Source of the DNA: Deinococcus aerius
Lineage (GTDB): Bacteria > Deinococcota > Deinococci > Deinococcales > Deinococcaceae
Assembly (NCBI RefSeq): GCF_002897375.1
Contig: NZ_BFAG01000019.1
Coordinates: 7,858 to 71,857 of the forward strand
Length of the DNA stretch: 64,000 nt
Direction of reading: 5' to 3'
Shown: positions 47,619 to 59,327 of the stretch, piece after piece
Position numbering within the stretch: position 1 is the first letter of the stretch
Layout of the letters: the number at the start of each line of letters is the position of its first letter
The notes under the pieces: generated by a model
Databases searched by the model: none
What the model saw: the letters and a program-made list of their open reading frames with translations, nothing else
What the model was told of the DNA's origin: nothing
Position numbers and translations under genes: made by a program

Positions 47619-48140
47619 TTAGACGAACTGCCCGCCGTGCCGGGACGCTGCGGCCTCGACGACATCGGACGGGATGTTGTCCTCGACAGCCACCGCACGC
47701 CCACCGCCGACGCCCTCATGGATCTGGTCGTAGCGATGGTCCTCGATGTAGGAGCTGTCGTGGGCGCCGTCCGCGTTGGCATCCGCAGCGCCGCCAATCG
47801 CGCCCACCGCCGCGCCCACGCCCGAGCCCAGGGCCGCCATGCCCAGGATGACCGGAATGGCGAGGCCGCCCGTGGCCGCCGCCGCGACGGCGCTGGCCGC
47901 CCCCGCGACGGTACCGACCGCCGCGCCGACGCCCGTTCCCTCGATAGCTCCCTCGCCCGCCTCCTCGGCGGCAGCCTGCCCGTCAACCGTGGTGGTCGTC
48001 TGGGTCTGGGTAGTCTGCGTCTCGGCCATACGGCGGTTCAGGGTGGTGTGCCCGACTTCAGGCTGAATCACGCCCTGGGCGCGCAGATCCTCGATAAAAG
48101 CGTCCGCCTGCTGCTTGCTGGGAAAGATGAGGTGTCGCAT
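47619..48140 (-). CDS. Glycine-zipper hypothetical protein
   Basis: A 173-residue protein. Residues 1-30 (MRHLIFPSKQQADAFIEDLRAQGV) resemble the start of general-stress/DUF1269-like proteins; 75-135 is an Ala/Gly-rich zipper with regular small residues (GTGVGAAVGTVAGAASAVAAAATGG, MAALGSGVGAAVGAIGGAA) able to insert into a membrane; the tail is acidic and His-rich. The function is unknown, with stress-related membrane association the usual guess. ATG 48140 is chosen because the longer frame lacks protein character. Confidence 0.7.
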   Translation of the reverse strand: MRHLIFPSKQQADAFIEDLRAQGVIQPEVGHTTLNRRMAETQTTQTQTTTTVDGQAAAEEAGEGAIEGTGVGAAVGTVAGAASAVAAAATGGLAIPVILGMAALGSGVGAAVGAIGGAADANADGAHDSSYIEDHRYDQIHEGVGGGRAVAVEDNIPSDVVEAAASRHGGQFV

Positions 48141-48320
48141 GTCTGGCAGTTTGAAGTCGCGTTTTGGAACCGACGTGAGAGGAACACCAACCGGAGTTGC
48201 GGTTCGGGGTGCGAGCGGGGGACAGGGATGGACGCCTTGTTCCACCAGTTCTGGCGTTGAAATCCCTCCTGGCATGGGGACCAGGAGGGGCGCGACTGCT
48301 CTTCAGTTGTCAATTCGTCG

Positions 48321-49355
<1,035 letters not shown>

Positions 49356-49430
49356 GAAGGTAGTTTAACGAGTATGTGAGAAATGTAGATATAAAACTTC
49401 ACTTTGCCTTCATGGGTTAAGCTGAGGGGC

Positions 49431-50939
49431 GTGACCAGCGCCGACGCCGATCTGAAGGTCCTCCACGCCCGGGCCTTGACCCTCGACCCCGCGCGCCCGC
49501 AAGCGGAGGCGGTGCTCGCCGGGGGCGGGCGGGTCCTGGCCGTGGGGGGCCGCGAGGAGGTCGCCGCCCTCGCCCCGCGGGCGCGGATACTCGATCACCG
49601 CGACCTGATCCTCACGCCCGGGCTGGCCGAGGCACATATTCACCTCGTCTCCTACGGCTTCTCGCTCTCGGAACTGAACCTGCATGGCGCCCGCAGTGTG
49701 TCCGAGGTGCAGGCCCGGGTGGCGCAGCGGGCCATGAACACCCCGGCGGGCACCTGGATTCGCGGCGGTGGCTTTCTGCTCAGCGAGCTGGGCCTGAACG
49801 AGTACCCCACCGCCGCCGTCCTCGACGAGGTCAGCCCGCACCATCCTGTCCTGCTGTACTCGCGCGACCTGCACCTGAGCTGGGCGAACTCGCTCGCGCT
49901 GCGCCTGGCCGGGGTGACCAATGCCACTCCCGACCCCGAGGGCGGCAGGATCGTCCGCCCCCTGGGCACCCTGCTCGAGGGCGCCAGCGAACTCGTCGCC
50001 CGCGTCCGGCCCGTCCCCAGCGAGGCGGAGTACCTGGCGGCGGCGAAGGCGGGCGCGGACGACCTCGCCGCTCGCGGCTACGTCAGCGCCCACACGATGG
50101 CCTTCGAGCCGCCCGAGGCGCCGCGCGCCCTGCAAACGCTCGCGGCTCGGGGGGAACTGCCGCTGCGGGTCTGGGCGACCCTTCCCCACGCCCGGCTCTC
50201 CCTTGCCCGGGACCTCGGGGTGGGGCTCAATCCCGGCGGCCTCTTCCAGTGGGGCGGGGTCAAGTTCTTCGCCGACGGGGCGCTGGGAAGCCGCACCGCC
50301 TGGCTGCACCCACCCGGTTTTGCCGACGGCAGCGGTACCGGCATCGCCCTCGATTCCCCAGACCTCATCCGTGAGCTGGGGGCCGAGGCGCTGCGCCTGG
50401 GCCTGACGCCCGTGACCCACGCCATCGGCGACCGGGCGAACACCGAGGTGCTGGGCGCCTACGACGCCCTGCGTCCCCTCGCCGCCGAGAAGGGCGTGCG
50501 GCTGCGGATCGAGCACGCCCAGCACCTGCGCCCGGAGGACATTCCCCGCTTCCGGGGCTTCACGGCCAGCGTCCAGCCCATCCACCTCCAGGCCGACGGG
50601 GCGATGATCCGCCACCTCCTGCCGCACCTCACGGAGACGAGCTACGCCTTCCGCTCGTTGCGGGATGCCGGAGCCCTCCTCGCCTTCGGGTCCGATGCCC
50701 CGGTGGCGCCGCCCGAGTACCGCGCCAACTTCGCCGCCGCCATCACCCGGCGGGATGACGAGGGAGAGCCCATCGCGCCCGGAGAGGCCCTGACCCAGGA
50801 GGACGTGCTGTGGGCGCATACCCGCGGCCCCGCCCTCGCCGCCGGGTGGGAGGACGAGGGAATCATCCGCCCCGGGGCGCGGGCCGCCTTTACGCTGTGG
50901 GACCGTCTTGGCGGGAATGCGCGGGCACTGGTGCTGTAG
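49431..50939 (+). CDS. Amidohydrolase (YtcJ-like, metal-dependent)
   Basis: A 502-residue TIM-barrel hydrolase of the Amidohydro_3 group. Metal-binding motifs: [12 protein letters not shown] (HxH), [34 protein letters not shown] and [25 protein letters not shown] (Asp). The small N-terminal sandwich ([32 protein letters not shown]) is typical. The substrate is unknown. GTG 49431 is 7 bases after TAAGCT and is preferred to a GTG/ATG nine codons earlier. Confidence 0.88.
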   Translation: MTSADADLKVLHARALTLDPARPQAEAVLAGGGRVLAVGGREEVAALAPRARILDHRDLILTPGLAEAHIHLVSYGFSLSELNLHGARSVSEVQARVAQRAMNTPAGTWIRGGGFLLSELGLNEYPTAAVLDEVSPHHPVLLYSRDLHLSWANSLALRLAGVTNATPDPEGGRIVRPLGTLLEGASELVARVRPVPSEAEYLAAAKAGADDLAARGYVSAHTMAFEPPEAPRALQTLAARGELPLRVWATLPHARLSLARDLGVGLNPGGLFQWGGVKFFADGALGSRTAWLHPPGFADGSGTGIALDSPDLIRELGAEALRLGLTPVTHAIGDRANTEVLGAYDALRPLAAEKGVRLRIEHAQHLRPEDIPRFRGFTASVQPIHLQADGAMIRHLLPHLTETSYAFRSLRDAGALLAFGSDAPVAPPEYRANFAAAITRRDDEGEPIAPGEALTQEDVLWAHTRGPALAAGWEDEGIIRPGARAAFTLWDRLGGNARALVL

Positions 50940-51188
50940 GGCGCAAGAAGAGAAAGGGGCAGACGGCAGACAGGCTTTTATCTCGACCAAGGACAACGTG
51001 CTTGTCTGTTTGGCTTTGTTGACCCTCTCCCCTCGTGGGAGAGGGCCTGGCGCAGCCAGGGGTGAGGGGGCGCCCAACAGGCGAAAGCGACCTGGCACCG
51101 CAGCTTCCAGAGCCGGGACGGCCCGGAGAGAAAAGCCTGAGAGGCAGAGGCTTCTGCAAGCTCTCTGCCCCCCGTTTGGAGTGTTGGA
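50940..51188. other. Intergenic region with dispersed repeat
   Basis: No gene is seen. It holds the repeat at 51022-51072 and otherwise unremarkable sequence between convergent transcription units. Confidence 0.5.
51022..51072. repeat. CCCTCTCCC...GGGAGAGGG intergenic repeat
   Basis: ACCCTCTCCC-CTCGT-GGGAGAGGG hairpin, then CCTGGCGCAGCCAGGGGTGAGGGGGC, where CTGGC-GCA-GCCAG is a second small hairpin. Same family as 40826-40881. Confidence 0.6.
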
Positions 51189-51338
51189 TCAGTGGGGACC
51201 CGGAACATGGGGGCCGACATATCCCGCCTCACGGCGCGAATCGTCGTTGGCGTCCATTGCCCGGTTCAGGTGCTCCTGCCTATACGCGAAGAAGGCCATG
51301 ACTGCCAGAAACAGGCCCAGCAGAACGAGTCCTATCAC
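51189..51338 (-). CDS. Small membrane protein (49 aa)
   Basis: A short gene found by eye below yebC. GTG 51338 follows AGGAGGTGCGGC, the strongest Shine-Dalgarno in this area. The product starts with a transmembrane helix (IGLVLLGLFLAVMAFFAY, residues 2-19) followed by a charged tail (RQEHLNRAMDANDDSRR) and a Gly/Pro/His end. TAGGAT (51362-51357) could serve as its -10. The family is not recognised. It lies 68 bases after the yebC stop, in the same direction. Confidence 0.6.
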   Translation of the reverse strand: MIGLVLLGLFLAVMAFFAYRQEHLNRAMDANDDSRREAGYVGPHVPGPH

Positions 51339-51406
51339 GCCGCACCTCCTATCACGATCCTAGCCCGGGTGGTCATGGAGAAGTGACGCTACGGTTCAAC
51401 CTTCGC

Positions 51407-52141
<735 letters not shown>

Positions 52142-52301
52142 GTTCAGTGTCTCCTTGAAAGACGCGCCCACCTGGAAGCTGGGGGCGCGTAACACCGGAC
52201 ATTCTAGCGCGGCCCGTCCGCTAGACTCTGGAAGTCCGGTGACGGGCGGGCAGGCTCAACAGCCAGGGGGAGGTCGCCGGGGCGCACGTCAGCCCACAGC
52301 C

Positions 52302-52727
52302 CTACCCGCCTCGCCGTTGTTTGCCGTTTAATGGGGGACTGAACTGCTTGATCAAGCTGTCTTCGAGACCCGCAGCATGGTCGAGCACGTAGCCTGGGTA
52401 AAGGGCTGTATCAGTTCTCTGGAAGGCCAGAATGAAAATTCTACGCCCTTGCAAAAGCCTCCGGCGAATAGCTAGCTCCAGCTCCGTATTGGTACTCCCC
52501 AGACTCTTCCCTGGGGTTCGGTACCGCTGGAGTCTCATCGCAAGGTGGTTTTTCGACTTGCCGATGTAAAGGAGCGTGTCCTCGTCGAGGAATGCGTATA
52601 GGACGCCGCCCTGCGCCTGAAGCAGGTCATGACCAGAGGGAATTACCAGCTTTTCGTGCCGCAAGGTCCATTCCCCGACCAGTTGGAAGCCAAGCTGGGA
52701 CAGCCTTTCGCGGGCATTGGAGGTCAT
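52302..52727 (-). CDS. GIY-YIG domain nuclease-like protein
   Basis: A 141-residue protein. The GIY-YIG core is visible as GVLYAFLDEDTLLYIGKSKN (41-60; Gly-Val-Leu-Tyr replacing GIY, Tyr-Ile-Gly kept), with a basic helix (HLAMRLQRYR) and catalytic Glu122 in AGLEDSLIKQFSPPLNGKQ. It is a single-domain DNA-cleaving or repair-like protein. Its DNA is clearly less GC-rich than the flanking genes (for instance 52420-52560) and it sits 9 bases after the acetyltransferase stop, so a recent acquisition is likely. Confidence 0.8.
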   Translation of the reverse strand: MTSNARERLSQLGFQLVGEWTLRHEKLVIPSGHDLLQAQGGVLYAFLDEDTLLYIGKSKNHLAMRLQRYRTPGKSLGSTNTELELAIRRRLLQGRRIFILAFQRTDTALYPGYVLDHAAGLEDSLIKQFSPPLNGKQRRGG

Positions 52728-52736
52728 CCTCTGCTC

Positions 52737-53318
52737 TTACTCCAGCAGCCTGATCTGGGCGCGCAGGGCGGAGGTGTCCACCCGCTCCGCCGTGATCTCC
52801 ATGAAGATGGTGTCGTACCGCTCCCCGCCCAGTCGCACTGTCCCTGTCCGCCGCCCGCAGACCACGAACCCCACCTTCTCGTAGGCGCGGATGGCTCGGG
52901 TGTTGAAGGAAAAGACCTTGAGCAGGATGTTGTGCAGCCCCAGGTGGAACACGCCGTACGCCACCATCAGCCGGGTCGCCTCGGAGCCGAAGCCGCCGCC
53001 CCAGGCGTCGGGGTCGTGGACGCTGATGCCGAGTTCGGCGGTGCCGTGGCGGTGGTTGATGTCGCGCAGGTCCACCCCGCCGATCAGCCGCCCGGAGGTG
53101 CGCTCGTAGATGCCGAAGGTCACCTGCGACGGGTTGTTGCGGCTGACCGATTCGAAGTAGGCCTGCTCGTCCTCCAGGCTGTACGACACCCCGGAGCCGC
53201 CCAGGTAGGTGGTGAGTTCCAGATTGTGGAAGTAGTGGGCGAGTTCGGGCACGTCCTCGCGGCGCAACCGGGCCAGGATCACCTGCTCGCCCGTCAGGAC
53301 AGGAAGGGGGGACGGCAT
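52737..53318 (-). CDS. GNAT N-acetyltransferase, RimJ/RimL type
   Basis: A 193-residue acyl-CoA transferase of the Acetyltransf_3 family: LARLRREDVPELAHYFHNLELTTYLGG, FGIYERTSGRLIGGVDLRDINHRHGTAELGISVHDPDAWGGGFGSEATRLMVAYGVFHLGLHNILLKVFSFNTRAIRAYEKVGF. The latter part includes the acetyl-CoA loop. Possible substrates are protein N-termini or small amines; the target is not known. ATG 6 bases after TAAAGT. Confidence 0.88.
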   Translation of the reverse strand: MPSPLPVLTGEQVILARLRREDVPELAHYFHNLELTTYLGGSGVSYSLEDEQAYFESVSRNNPSQVTFGIYERTSGRLIGGVDLRDINHRHGTAELGISVHDPDAWGGGFGSEATRLMVAYGVFHLGLHNILLKVFSFNTRAIRAYEKVGFVVCGRRTGTVRLGGERYDTIFMEITAERVDTSALRAQIRLLE

Positions 53319-53343
53319 GGGGCCACTTTACCCGCCGCACGGC

Positions 53344-54081
<738 letters not shown>

Positions 54082-54153
54082 CCGGCCATCCTAGAACGGC
54101 CACCTGAAAAGAGGTGTGCCCCGGGTAGCACCCGTCTAAACGCGGGGGCGGGA

Positions 54154-54181
54154 GCCGGGGGTCAGGTCGCTCGCCCCCGGC
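54154..54181 (-). terminator. Probable icd terminator hairpin
   Basis: Minus-strand GCCGGGGG with CCCCCGGC (54181-54154), 28 bases after the icd stop; only a weak T-rich tail follows. Confidence 0.45.
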
Positions 54182-54208
54182 CCCCTGAGCCTTCCCGACT
54201 CGGCCTGG

Positions 54209-55696
54209 CTACTGCCCCTGCCCCGCCGTGTAACCGAGCTGGCCGTCAAAGGTGTAGAGGTGTTCGGTCTTCACGAAGTCGAGCCCCACCTCCGAGACGC
54301 GGGCCAGCAGCGAGAGCACGTCGGCGTGGGTGAGGGGCCGCGCCCCCTGCCACAGGAAGCGGCAGCGCCAGTGGTCCGAGCAGGTCGTCTCGGGCAGGCC
54401 CTGCGGCCAGACCTTCACCCCGCGGTTGGAGATCATGTCGAGCTTCCAGTCGGTGCCCTCGGCCTTCTGGAGCTGGGCGCCCAGCACGTCCGGCTGGCGG
54501 CCAGCCTCCTGCCAATCCAGGAAAACGTCGGTGCCCACCAGCACCTTCTCGGCGCGGGTCCTGGGCTTGAGCTGCACCTGAATCTGGGAAGCTGCCTCCC
54601 CACTCACGGCGGGCAGACGCTGCGGCATCTGGCCCAGGCGGTCGATGACGGCCTGGGCAAACGCCTGGGTGCCCACCTGCTGGGTCGTGTGTTCCCCCGC
54701 GATGTCCGCCGTATGCACCCCGTCCTCCAGCGTCCGCAGCCAGGCGTTCAGCACCCGCGCGGCCACGTCGCCCTGCCCGATATGCGTGAGCATCAGGGCC
54801 GCCGCGTTCAGCAGGCCGCTGGGGTTGGCCTTGTCCTGCCCGGCGATGTCGGGGGCGCTGCCGTGGACCGCCTCGAAGAGCGCCACACTCCCCCCGATGT
54901 TCGCGCTGCCCCCCAGGCCCACCGACCCCGCCACCTCCGAGGCGATGTCGGAGAGGATGTCCCCGTAGAGGTTGAGCGTCACGATCACGTCGAAGCTCTC
55001 GGGCCGCGCGCCCAGCCGCGCCGCGCCGATGTCCACGATCATGTGGTCGGCCGCGATGTCCGCGTACTCCCGCGCCACCTCGTCGAAGACCCGGTGGAAG
55101 AGGCCGTCGGTGAGCTTCATGATGTTGTCCTTGCTCATCGCCGTGACCTTGCGGCGGCTGTGGGCGCGGGCATACTCGAAGGCGTAGCGGATCACCCGCT
55201 CGCAGCCGTCGCGCGTGACCAGCTTCAGGCACTGGTACACCTCGTCGGTCTGGCGGTGCTCGATCCCCGCGTACAGGTCCTCCTCGTTCTCGCGCACGAT
55301 CACGAGGTCCATGCCGGGATGGTGGGTGGCGACGAAGGGCGCGTAGGCGCGGGCGGGGCGGACGTTGGCGTACAGGCCCAATGCTTTCCTCAGCGTCACG
55401 TTCACGCTCTTGTACCCGCCGCCCTGCGGGGTGGTGATCGGCCCCTTGAGGAGCACCCCGGTGCGCCGCATGGCCTCCCAGGCCTCGGGCGCGACCCCGG
55501 AGTTCACGCCGCGCAGGTAGACCTCCTTGCCCACCTCGACCGGATGGGGCTCAATGCGGGCTCCCGCCGCCTCCAGCACCCGCAGCGTGGCCCCCATGAT
55601 CTCGGGGCCGATGCCGTCACCGGGCGCGACGGCGATGGGCGTGAGGGTGGAGTGGGGCGCGTCGGCGTTCTGGGGTTGGGAGACAGTCGTGTTCAT
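54209..55696 (-). CDS. icd: NADP-dependent isocitrate dehydrogenase, Thermus type
   Basis: A 495-residue TCA-cycle enzyme (isocitrate to 2-oxoglutarate). Signatures: [42 protein letters not shown] (isocitrate-binding Ser/Asn/Arg), [29 protein letters not shown] (metal Asp), and [22 protein letters not shown]. The extra ~140 residues after ~340 are the C-terminal extension known from the Thermus enzyme. CAAGGAGAA before ATG 55696 decides the start against one 12 codons earlier. Confidence 0.94.
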   Translation of the reverse strand: MNTTVSQPQNADAPHSTLTPIAVAPGDGIGPEIMGATLRVLEAAGARIEPHPVEVGKEVYLRGVNSGVAPEAWEAMRRTGVLLKGPITTPQGGGYKSVNVTLRKALGLYANVRPARAYAPFVATHHPGMDLVIVRENEEDLYAGIEHRQTDEVYQCLKLVTRDGCERVIRYAFEYARAHSRRKVTAMSKDNIMKLTDGLFHRVFDEVAREYADIAADHMIVDIGAARLGARPESFDVIVTLNLYGDILSDIASEVAGSVGLGGSANIGGSVALFEAVHGSAPDIAGQDKANPSGLLNAAALMLTHIGQGDVAARVLNAWLRTLEDGVHTADIAGEHTTQQVGTQAFAQAVIDRLGQMPQRLPAVSGEAASQIQVQLKPRTRAEKVLVGTDVFLDWQEAGRQPDVLGAQLQKAEGTDWKLDMISNRGVKVWPQGLPETTCSDHWRCRFLWQGARPLTHADVLSLLARVSEVGLDFVKTEHLYTFDGQLGYTAGQGQ

Positions 55697-55768
55697 GGGT
55701 TCTCCTTGCGAGCTTGAGGAATCGGGCCTCATGGCTGAGGAGATGATAGCGAAAAACCTTTCGTGTAT

Positions 55769-55797
55769 TTGATTTCGCTCCTTGGACTATGTACAGT
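55769..55797 (+). promoter_or_regulatory. Promoter of the winged-helix regulator gene
   Basis: TTGATT (55769-55774), 17 bases, TACAGT (55792-55797). Transcription would start near 55804, ruling out the ATG at 55789. Confidence 0.6.
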
Positions 55798-55851
55798 CGT
55801 GACAGAAGCGGGGGCCGCTCGCCTCGCCACCCGCCGGTTCCCACCCCACCC

Positions 55852-56172
55852 ATGACTGATCCCGTCCCTGACAGCCAATGGACCTTCCTGACCAACCACA
55901 GCCACGTGTTGCTGTGCTTGGTGCGGGAGCCGGGCAGCACCCTGCGGCAGGTCGCGGAGCGGGTCGGCATTACCGAGCGCGCCGTGCAGCGCATCGTGCG
56001 GGAGCTGGAGCAGGCGGGCGTTCTCACGCGCGCCCGTCAGGGCCGCCGCAACACGTACACGGTGAACCCCGGCTTCCACCTGCGGCACCCGCTGGAGGCC
56101 CACCGCACGGTCGGGCACCTGCTCGCCCTGCTGGAGGAGGCCGAGGCCTCGCTCACTGCGCGGCCCACCTGA
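55852..56172 (+). CDS. MarR-like winged-helix transcriptional regulator
   Basis: A 106-residue DNA-binding protein: WTFLTNHSHVLLCLVREPGSTLRQVAERVGITERAVQRIVRELEQAGVLTRARQGRRNTYTVNP covers helix-turn-helix and wing (~12-76), then a short dimerisation helix. Ligand and target are unknown. It is divergent from icd and shares the 155-bp promoter region with it, so regulation of icd or of itself is possible. The start is set by the promoter position. Confidence 0.85.
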   Translation: MTDPVPDSQWTFLTNHSHVLLCLVREPGSTLRQVAERVGITERAVQRIVRELEQAGVLTRARQGRRNTYTVNPGFHLRHPLEAHRTVGHLLALLEEAEASLTARPT

Positions 56173-56229
56173 GGGGGGAGCGTGGTGGGCGCCCCGTCCC
56201 GCGAACTCCTCTTGCTTTAGGCTGAAGCC

Positions 56230-56610
56230 ATGACGGCGCCGCTGCACCCCACCGAGGAAGCCACCCTGCAAGACCTGCTGGAACGGTACGCCACCCTGCG
56301 CGACACCTTGCAGGGGCTGGAGGTGGAACGCGACGCCCTGGCCGCGCAGATCAAGGCCGCGCTCGCCTCGGGTGCCCGGGCCGAAACTGACCTCTACCGC
56401 GCCGAGCTGAAGGTCTCGCGCCGGGTCGAGTATCCGGTCGACCACTTCCGCGACGTGTTCGGGGACGCCGCCGCGCTGGAAGTCGCCGTGATCGACCGCA
56501 AGAAGGCCGAGACGCTGGCGAAATCGGGCGACCTCGACCCCGAGCGGCTGCGCGAACTCGCCGTGGTGAAGGAGACGCAGTCGCTGGTGCTGATTCCGAA
56601 GACGCGCTGA
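56230..56610 (+). CDS. Hypothetical coiled-coil protein
   Basis: A 126-residue protein, family not recognised. Residues 8-50 are predicted coiled coil (EEATLQDLLERYATLRDTLQGLEVERDALAAQIKAAL); the remainder (KVSRRVEYPVDHFRDVFGDAAALEVAVIDRKKAETLAKSGDLDPERL) resembles small phage-derived or host nuclease-associated proteins in style only. ATG 6 bases after TAGGCT. It lies 12 bases before the kinase gene and could be in its operon. Confidence 0.6.
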   Translation: MTAPLHPTEEATLQDLLERYATLRDTLQGLEVERDALAAQIKAALASGARAETDLYRAELKVSRRVEYPVDHFRDVFGDAAALEVAVIDRKKAETLAKSGDLDPERLRELAVVKETQSLVLIPKTR

Positions 56611-56622
56611 GGAAGGGAAGGT

Positions 56623-57582
56623 GTGACCCTGGAAGGAGCCGGCCCCGTCACGGCACAGCCCGCCGTGCGGGCCTACGCGGAGAGCCTCGGCGCTCCCGGT
56701 CGGCTGTGGCTCGATTCGCTGCCGGACGCCGCCAAACACCAATGCCGCGAGTGGGGCCTGCGAAGGGGCGAGGTGCTGCCCGGCGGCAGCCGTTCCTATG
56801 TGTGCCGGGTGGCGACCGCGGATGGTGGGCGGGCCGTCCTCAAGCTGGCCCTGCCGGAGCCCGTTCTGCAAACGCAGATGGCGACCCTCGTTGCCGCGCG
56901 GGGACAGGGCTATGTCCAGGTGTTCGCGCATGACGTGGGCAGGGGAGCCCTCCTCATGGAGTCCCTCGGGCCGCCGATGGAAGAGACGGTGGACGACGTG
57001 CCCGCCGTGTTAAACGTCCTCGCCGGGACGTTGGTGCAGGCCTGGGAGGGAACGGCGGAACTCGGCCAGTCCCTGCCGGAACCGCCGGAGCACAAGGCCG
57101 CCGGACTCCTCGCCCTGGTGCGCGACCTGGCCGGAACGGCGCAGGACCCGGAGCTTTGGGCCGTGGTGGATCAGGCGCTGCGGTACGCCCGGGAGAGGCT
57201 GGCCGCCCGTGACCCTGCCCGGCAGGTCCTGGTCCACGGTGACCCCCACGTGGGCAATCTGCTGCCCGTCGAGGCCAGCCGCCCGGGCGCGGAGACCGGT
57301 TACGTGTTCGTGGACCCGGAGGGCTTCCGGTGCGAGCCGGAGTACGACCTCGGGGTGGCCTTGCGAGGCTGGAATGCTCGGCTTCTGGCTTCGTCAGGGC
57401 CGCAGTCGGAGTTGCGGGCCTGGTGCGAGCAGATGGCGCGGGCGGCGGGAGCGGGGGCCGAGGCCGTCTGGCAATGGGCCTACCTGGAGCGGGTCTCCAC
57501 CGGGCTTTACCTGGGCCACCACGGCCTGCCGCAACTCGGTGCCCCTTTCCTGGAGGTGGCACGTAGGCTCCTGCTGCCCTGA
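56623..57582 (+). CDS. Aminoglycoside/hydroxyurea antibiotic resistance kinase family (APH(6)/hur)
   Basis: A 319-residue small-molecule kinase of the protein-kinase-like fold. The catalytic loop is LVHGDPHVGNLL (His205-Gly-Asp207 ... Asn212) and the metal-binding Asp231 is in FVDPEGFRCEPEYDLGVALRGWN, a spacing typical of streptomycin 6-kinases. The N-terminal lobe has RAVLKLALPEP with the ATP-anchoring Lys. Whether it acts on an antibiotic or a natural metabolite is unknown; many environmental members have no tested substrate. GTG start with GGAAGGT near. Confidence 0.82.
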   Translation: MTLEGAGPVTAQPAVRAYAESLGAPGRLWLDSLPDAAKHQCREWGLRRGEVLPGGSRSYVCRVATADGGRAVLKLALPEPVLQTQMATLVAARGQGYVQVFAHDVGRGALLMESLGPPMEETVDDVPAVLNVLAGTLVQAWEGTAELGQSLPEPPEHKAAGLLALVRDLAGTAQDPELWAVVDQALRYARERLAARDPARQVLVHGDPHVGNLLPVEASRPGAETGYVFVDPEGFRCEPEYDLGVALRGWNARLLASSGPQSELRAWCEQMARAAGAGAEAVWQWAYLERVSTGLYLGHHGLPQLGAPFLEVARRLLLP

Positions 57583-57586
57583 GGGT

Positions 57587-58075
57587 TCATTCGTCCAGCA
57601 GCGCCTCCACAATCACCACGTCGCGCCACTCGCCGTCCAGCCGGGCGTGACGAAGGTGGACGCCGACCTCGCGGAAGCCGCAGCGCAGGTGCAGTCGGCG
57701 GCTCGCCGCGTTGTCGGTGAAGATGCGGCTGGTGAGCTTGTGGAGCCCGGCCTCGCGTGCCGCGTTCATCAACGCGCGCAGGGCGGCCTCGCCGTACCCC
57801 TGCCCCCGGACCTCCCGCGCGACGTAGACGCCGTGGTCCCCAATGGTCGCGTAAGCCGGGCGGTCGCTGTAGGGGCCGCTCCAGGCGAAGGCCACGACCT
57901 CCCCGGCCTCGTCCACCACGACCACAGCGGGATGCGGGCCGTTCAGCCGCTCCCGCACCTCCGCCTCACTGCGTTCCCGCGTCTCGAAGGTCGCCACCCG
58001 GTCCCGGATGCCCTGGTTGTAGATGCGGCTGATGGAGGACGCGTCGTCCAGCGTCGCGGCTCGGGTGCAGATCAT
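57587..58075 (-). CDS. GNAT acetyltransferase, phosphinothricin/arsinothricin acetyltransferase-like
   Basis: A 162-residue acetyltransferase of the PAT/Bar/ArsN1 type: CTRAATLDDASSISRIYNQGIRDRVATFETRERS at the N-terminus is diagnostic, with the CoA loop VYVAREVRGQGYGEAALRALMNAAREAGLHKLTSRIF and the final SRRLHLRCGFREVGVHLRHARLDGEWRDVVIVE. It N-acetylates glutamate-analogue toxins in the family. It converges on the kinase gene with 4 bases between stops. ATG 58075 is chosen; GTG 58090 lies five codons earlier. Confidence 0.85.
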   Translation of the reverse strand: MICTRAATLDDASSISRIYNQGIRDRVATFETRERSEAEVRERLNGPHPAVVVVDEAGEVVAFAWSGPYSDRPAYATIGDHGVYVAREVRGQGYGEAALRALMNAAREAGLHKLTSRIFTDNAASRRLHLRCGFREVGVHLRHARLDGEWRDVVIVEALLDE

Positions 58076-58102
58076 GCTTGATGCTGCCACGGCAACAAAA
58101 AA

Positions 58103-58205
<103 letters not shown>

Positions 58206-58288
58206 AGGCGGAGTGTAGCACAAGGCCAACCGTTGAACAGGGGAGACCAAAGCAGGGCCGCCGGAGCTTCGACACTCCGGCGGCGCTA

Positions 58289-58394
<106 letters not shown>

Positions 58395-58413
58395 TTAGGG
58401 GGGAGGGCGCCTC

Positions 58414-58441
58414 TTGTCAAGGGCGAGTTCTGTGCTAAGCT
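58414..58441 (+). promoter_or_regulatory. rpsO promoter
   Basis: TTGTCA (58414-58419), 16 bases, TAAGCT (58436-58441). It leaves a leader of about 80 bases before rpsO, long enough for the S15 autoregulatory fold known in other bacteria, though I cannot confirm that fold. Confidence 0.55.
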
Positions 58442-58528
58442 CCCCTTTGCCGCCGCGAGCGGTGGGGTCCGGCTGTCTTTTTCGCCCCGGCTGCCGCGAG
58501 CGGGACTTCATAACAAGAGAGGTACCAC

Positions 58529-58804
<276 letters not shown>

Positions 58805-58821
58805 AGTTCGCTCTTCCCCCG

Positions 58822-58851
58822 CCACCCTGGACCTTCCGGGGTGGTTTTTTT
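58822..58851 (+). terminator. rpsO terminator
   Basis: CCACCC (58822-58827) pairs with GGGTGG (58839-58844); inner CTGG/CCGG pairing; seven T follow. Confidence 0.85.
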
Positions 58852-58855
58852 GTGG

Positions 58856-59305
58856 CTAGCGGTCGCCAGGACAGGGCCGTGCCCGGTCGGGCAGATGGCG
58901 CCAGTCGCCCCCGGGAACGGGAAGCACGCCGGGCTGGTGGAGGCGTGCGGCGAGGGCATACACGTAGACCCAGGCTGAGACGCTTTCCCCGTCTTCTGAC
59001 GTGACCGATACCTGCTCGCGGGTGTACAGCGGCGGGGTCTCATGAACACCCTCCAGCGTGTCCAGGAAGTGCAGGGCACGGTCCCAGCCGTCCTGGGGGT
59101 AGGTCAGGACATAGCCACGCACCTCCTCATGGGGTTCGCCGGGCACGACCGCTGGGTACGCCTCCGGCAGGAGGTGCAGCAGCCGGAAGCCGGGGAGGCG
59201 GGCGGGGGTGGCCTCGAACCGGCCTCCCCGTGCCGCCACATCGGCGTTGCGCTCGCCGGGCATCAGGGTGCCGTACACAAAGACGCGGGTGAGGGGGGCG
59301 GTCAT
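58856..59305 (-). CDS. Gamma-glutamylcyclotransferase-like (AIG2/GGACT) protein
   Basis: A 149-residue protein of the GGCT fold: [17 protein letters not shown] (substrate loop YGTLMPG), [33 protein letters not shown] and [28 protein letters not shown] with the acidic catalytic residue in LDTLEG. Members cleave gamma-glutamyl amides. ATG 7 bases after TACCCT. Confidence 0.85.
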   Translation of the reverse strand: MTAPLTRVFVYGTLMPGERNADVAARGGRFEATPARLPGFRLLHLLPEAYPAVVPGEPHEEVRGYVLTYPQDGWDRALHFLDTLEGVHETPPLYTREQVSVTSEDGESVSAWVYVYALAARLHQPGVLPVPGGDWRHLPDRARPCPGDR

Positions 59306-59327
59306 CTGGCCCAGGGTAGCGCCCCCG

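Noticed and set aside
47504..47986. 161-residue N-terminal extension of AlaS
   Set aside because: The extension is Arg/Ser/Pro-rich noise; family alignment and the TAGACT box put the start at 47503.
55789..55851. Start of the winged-helix regulator at ATG 55789
   Set aside because: The TTGATT-17-TACAGT promoter would begin transcription downstream of this ATG; the in-frame ATG at 55852 fits the domain start.
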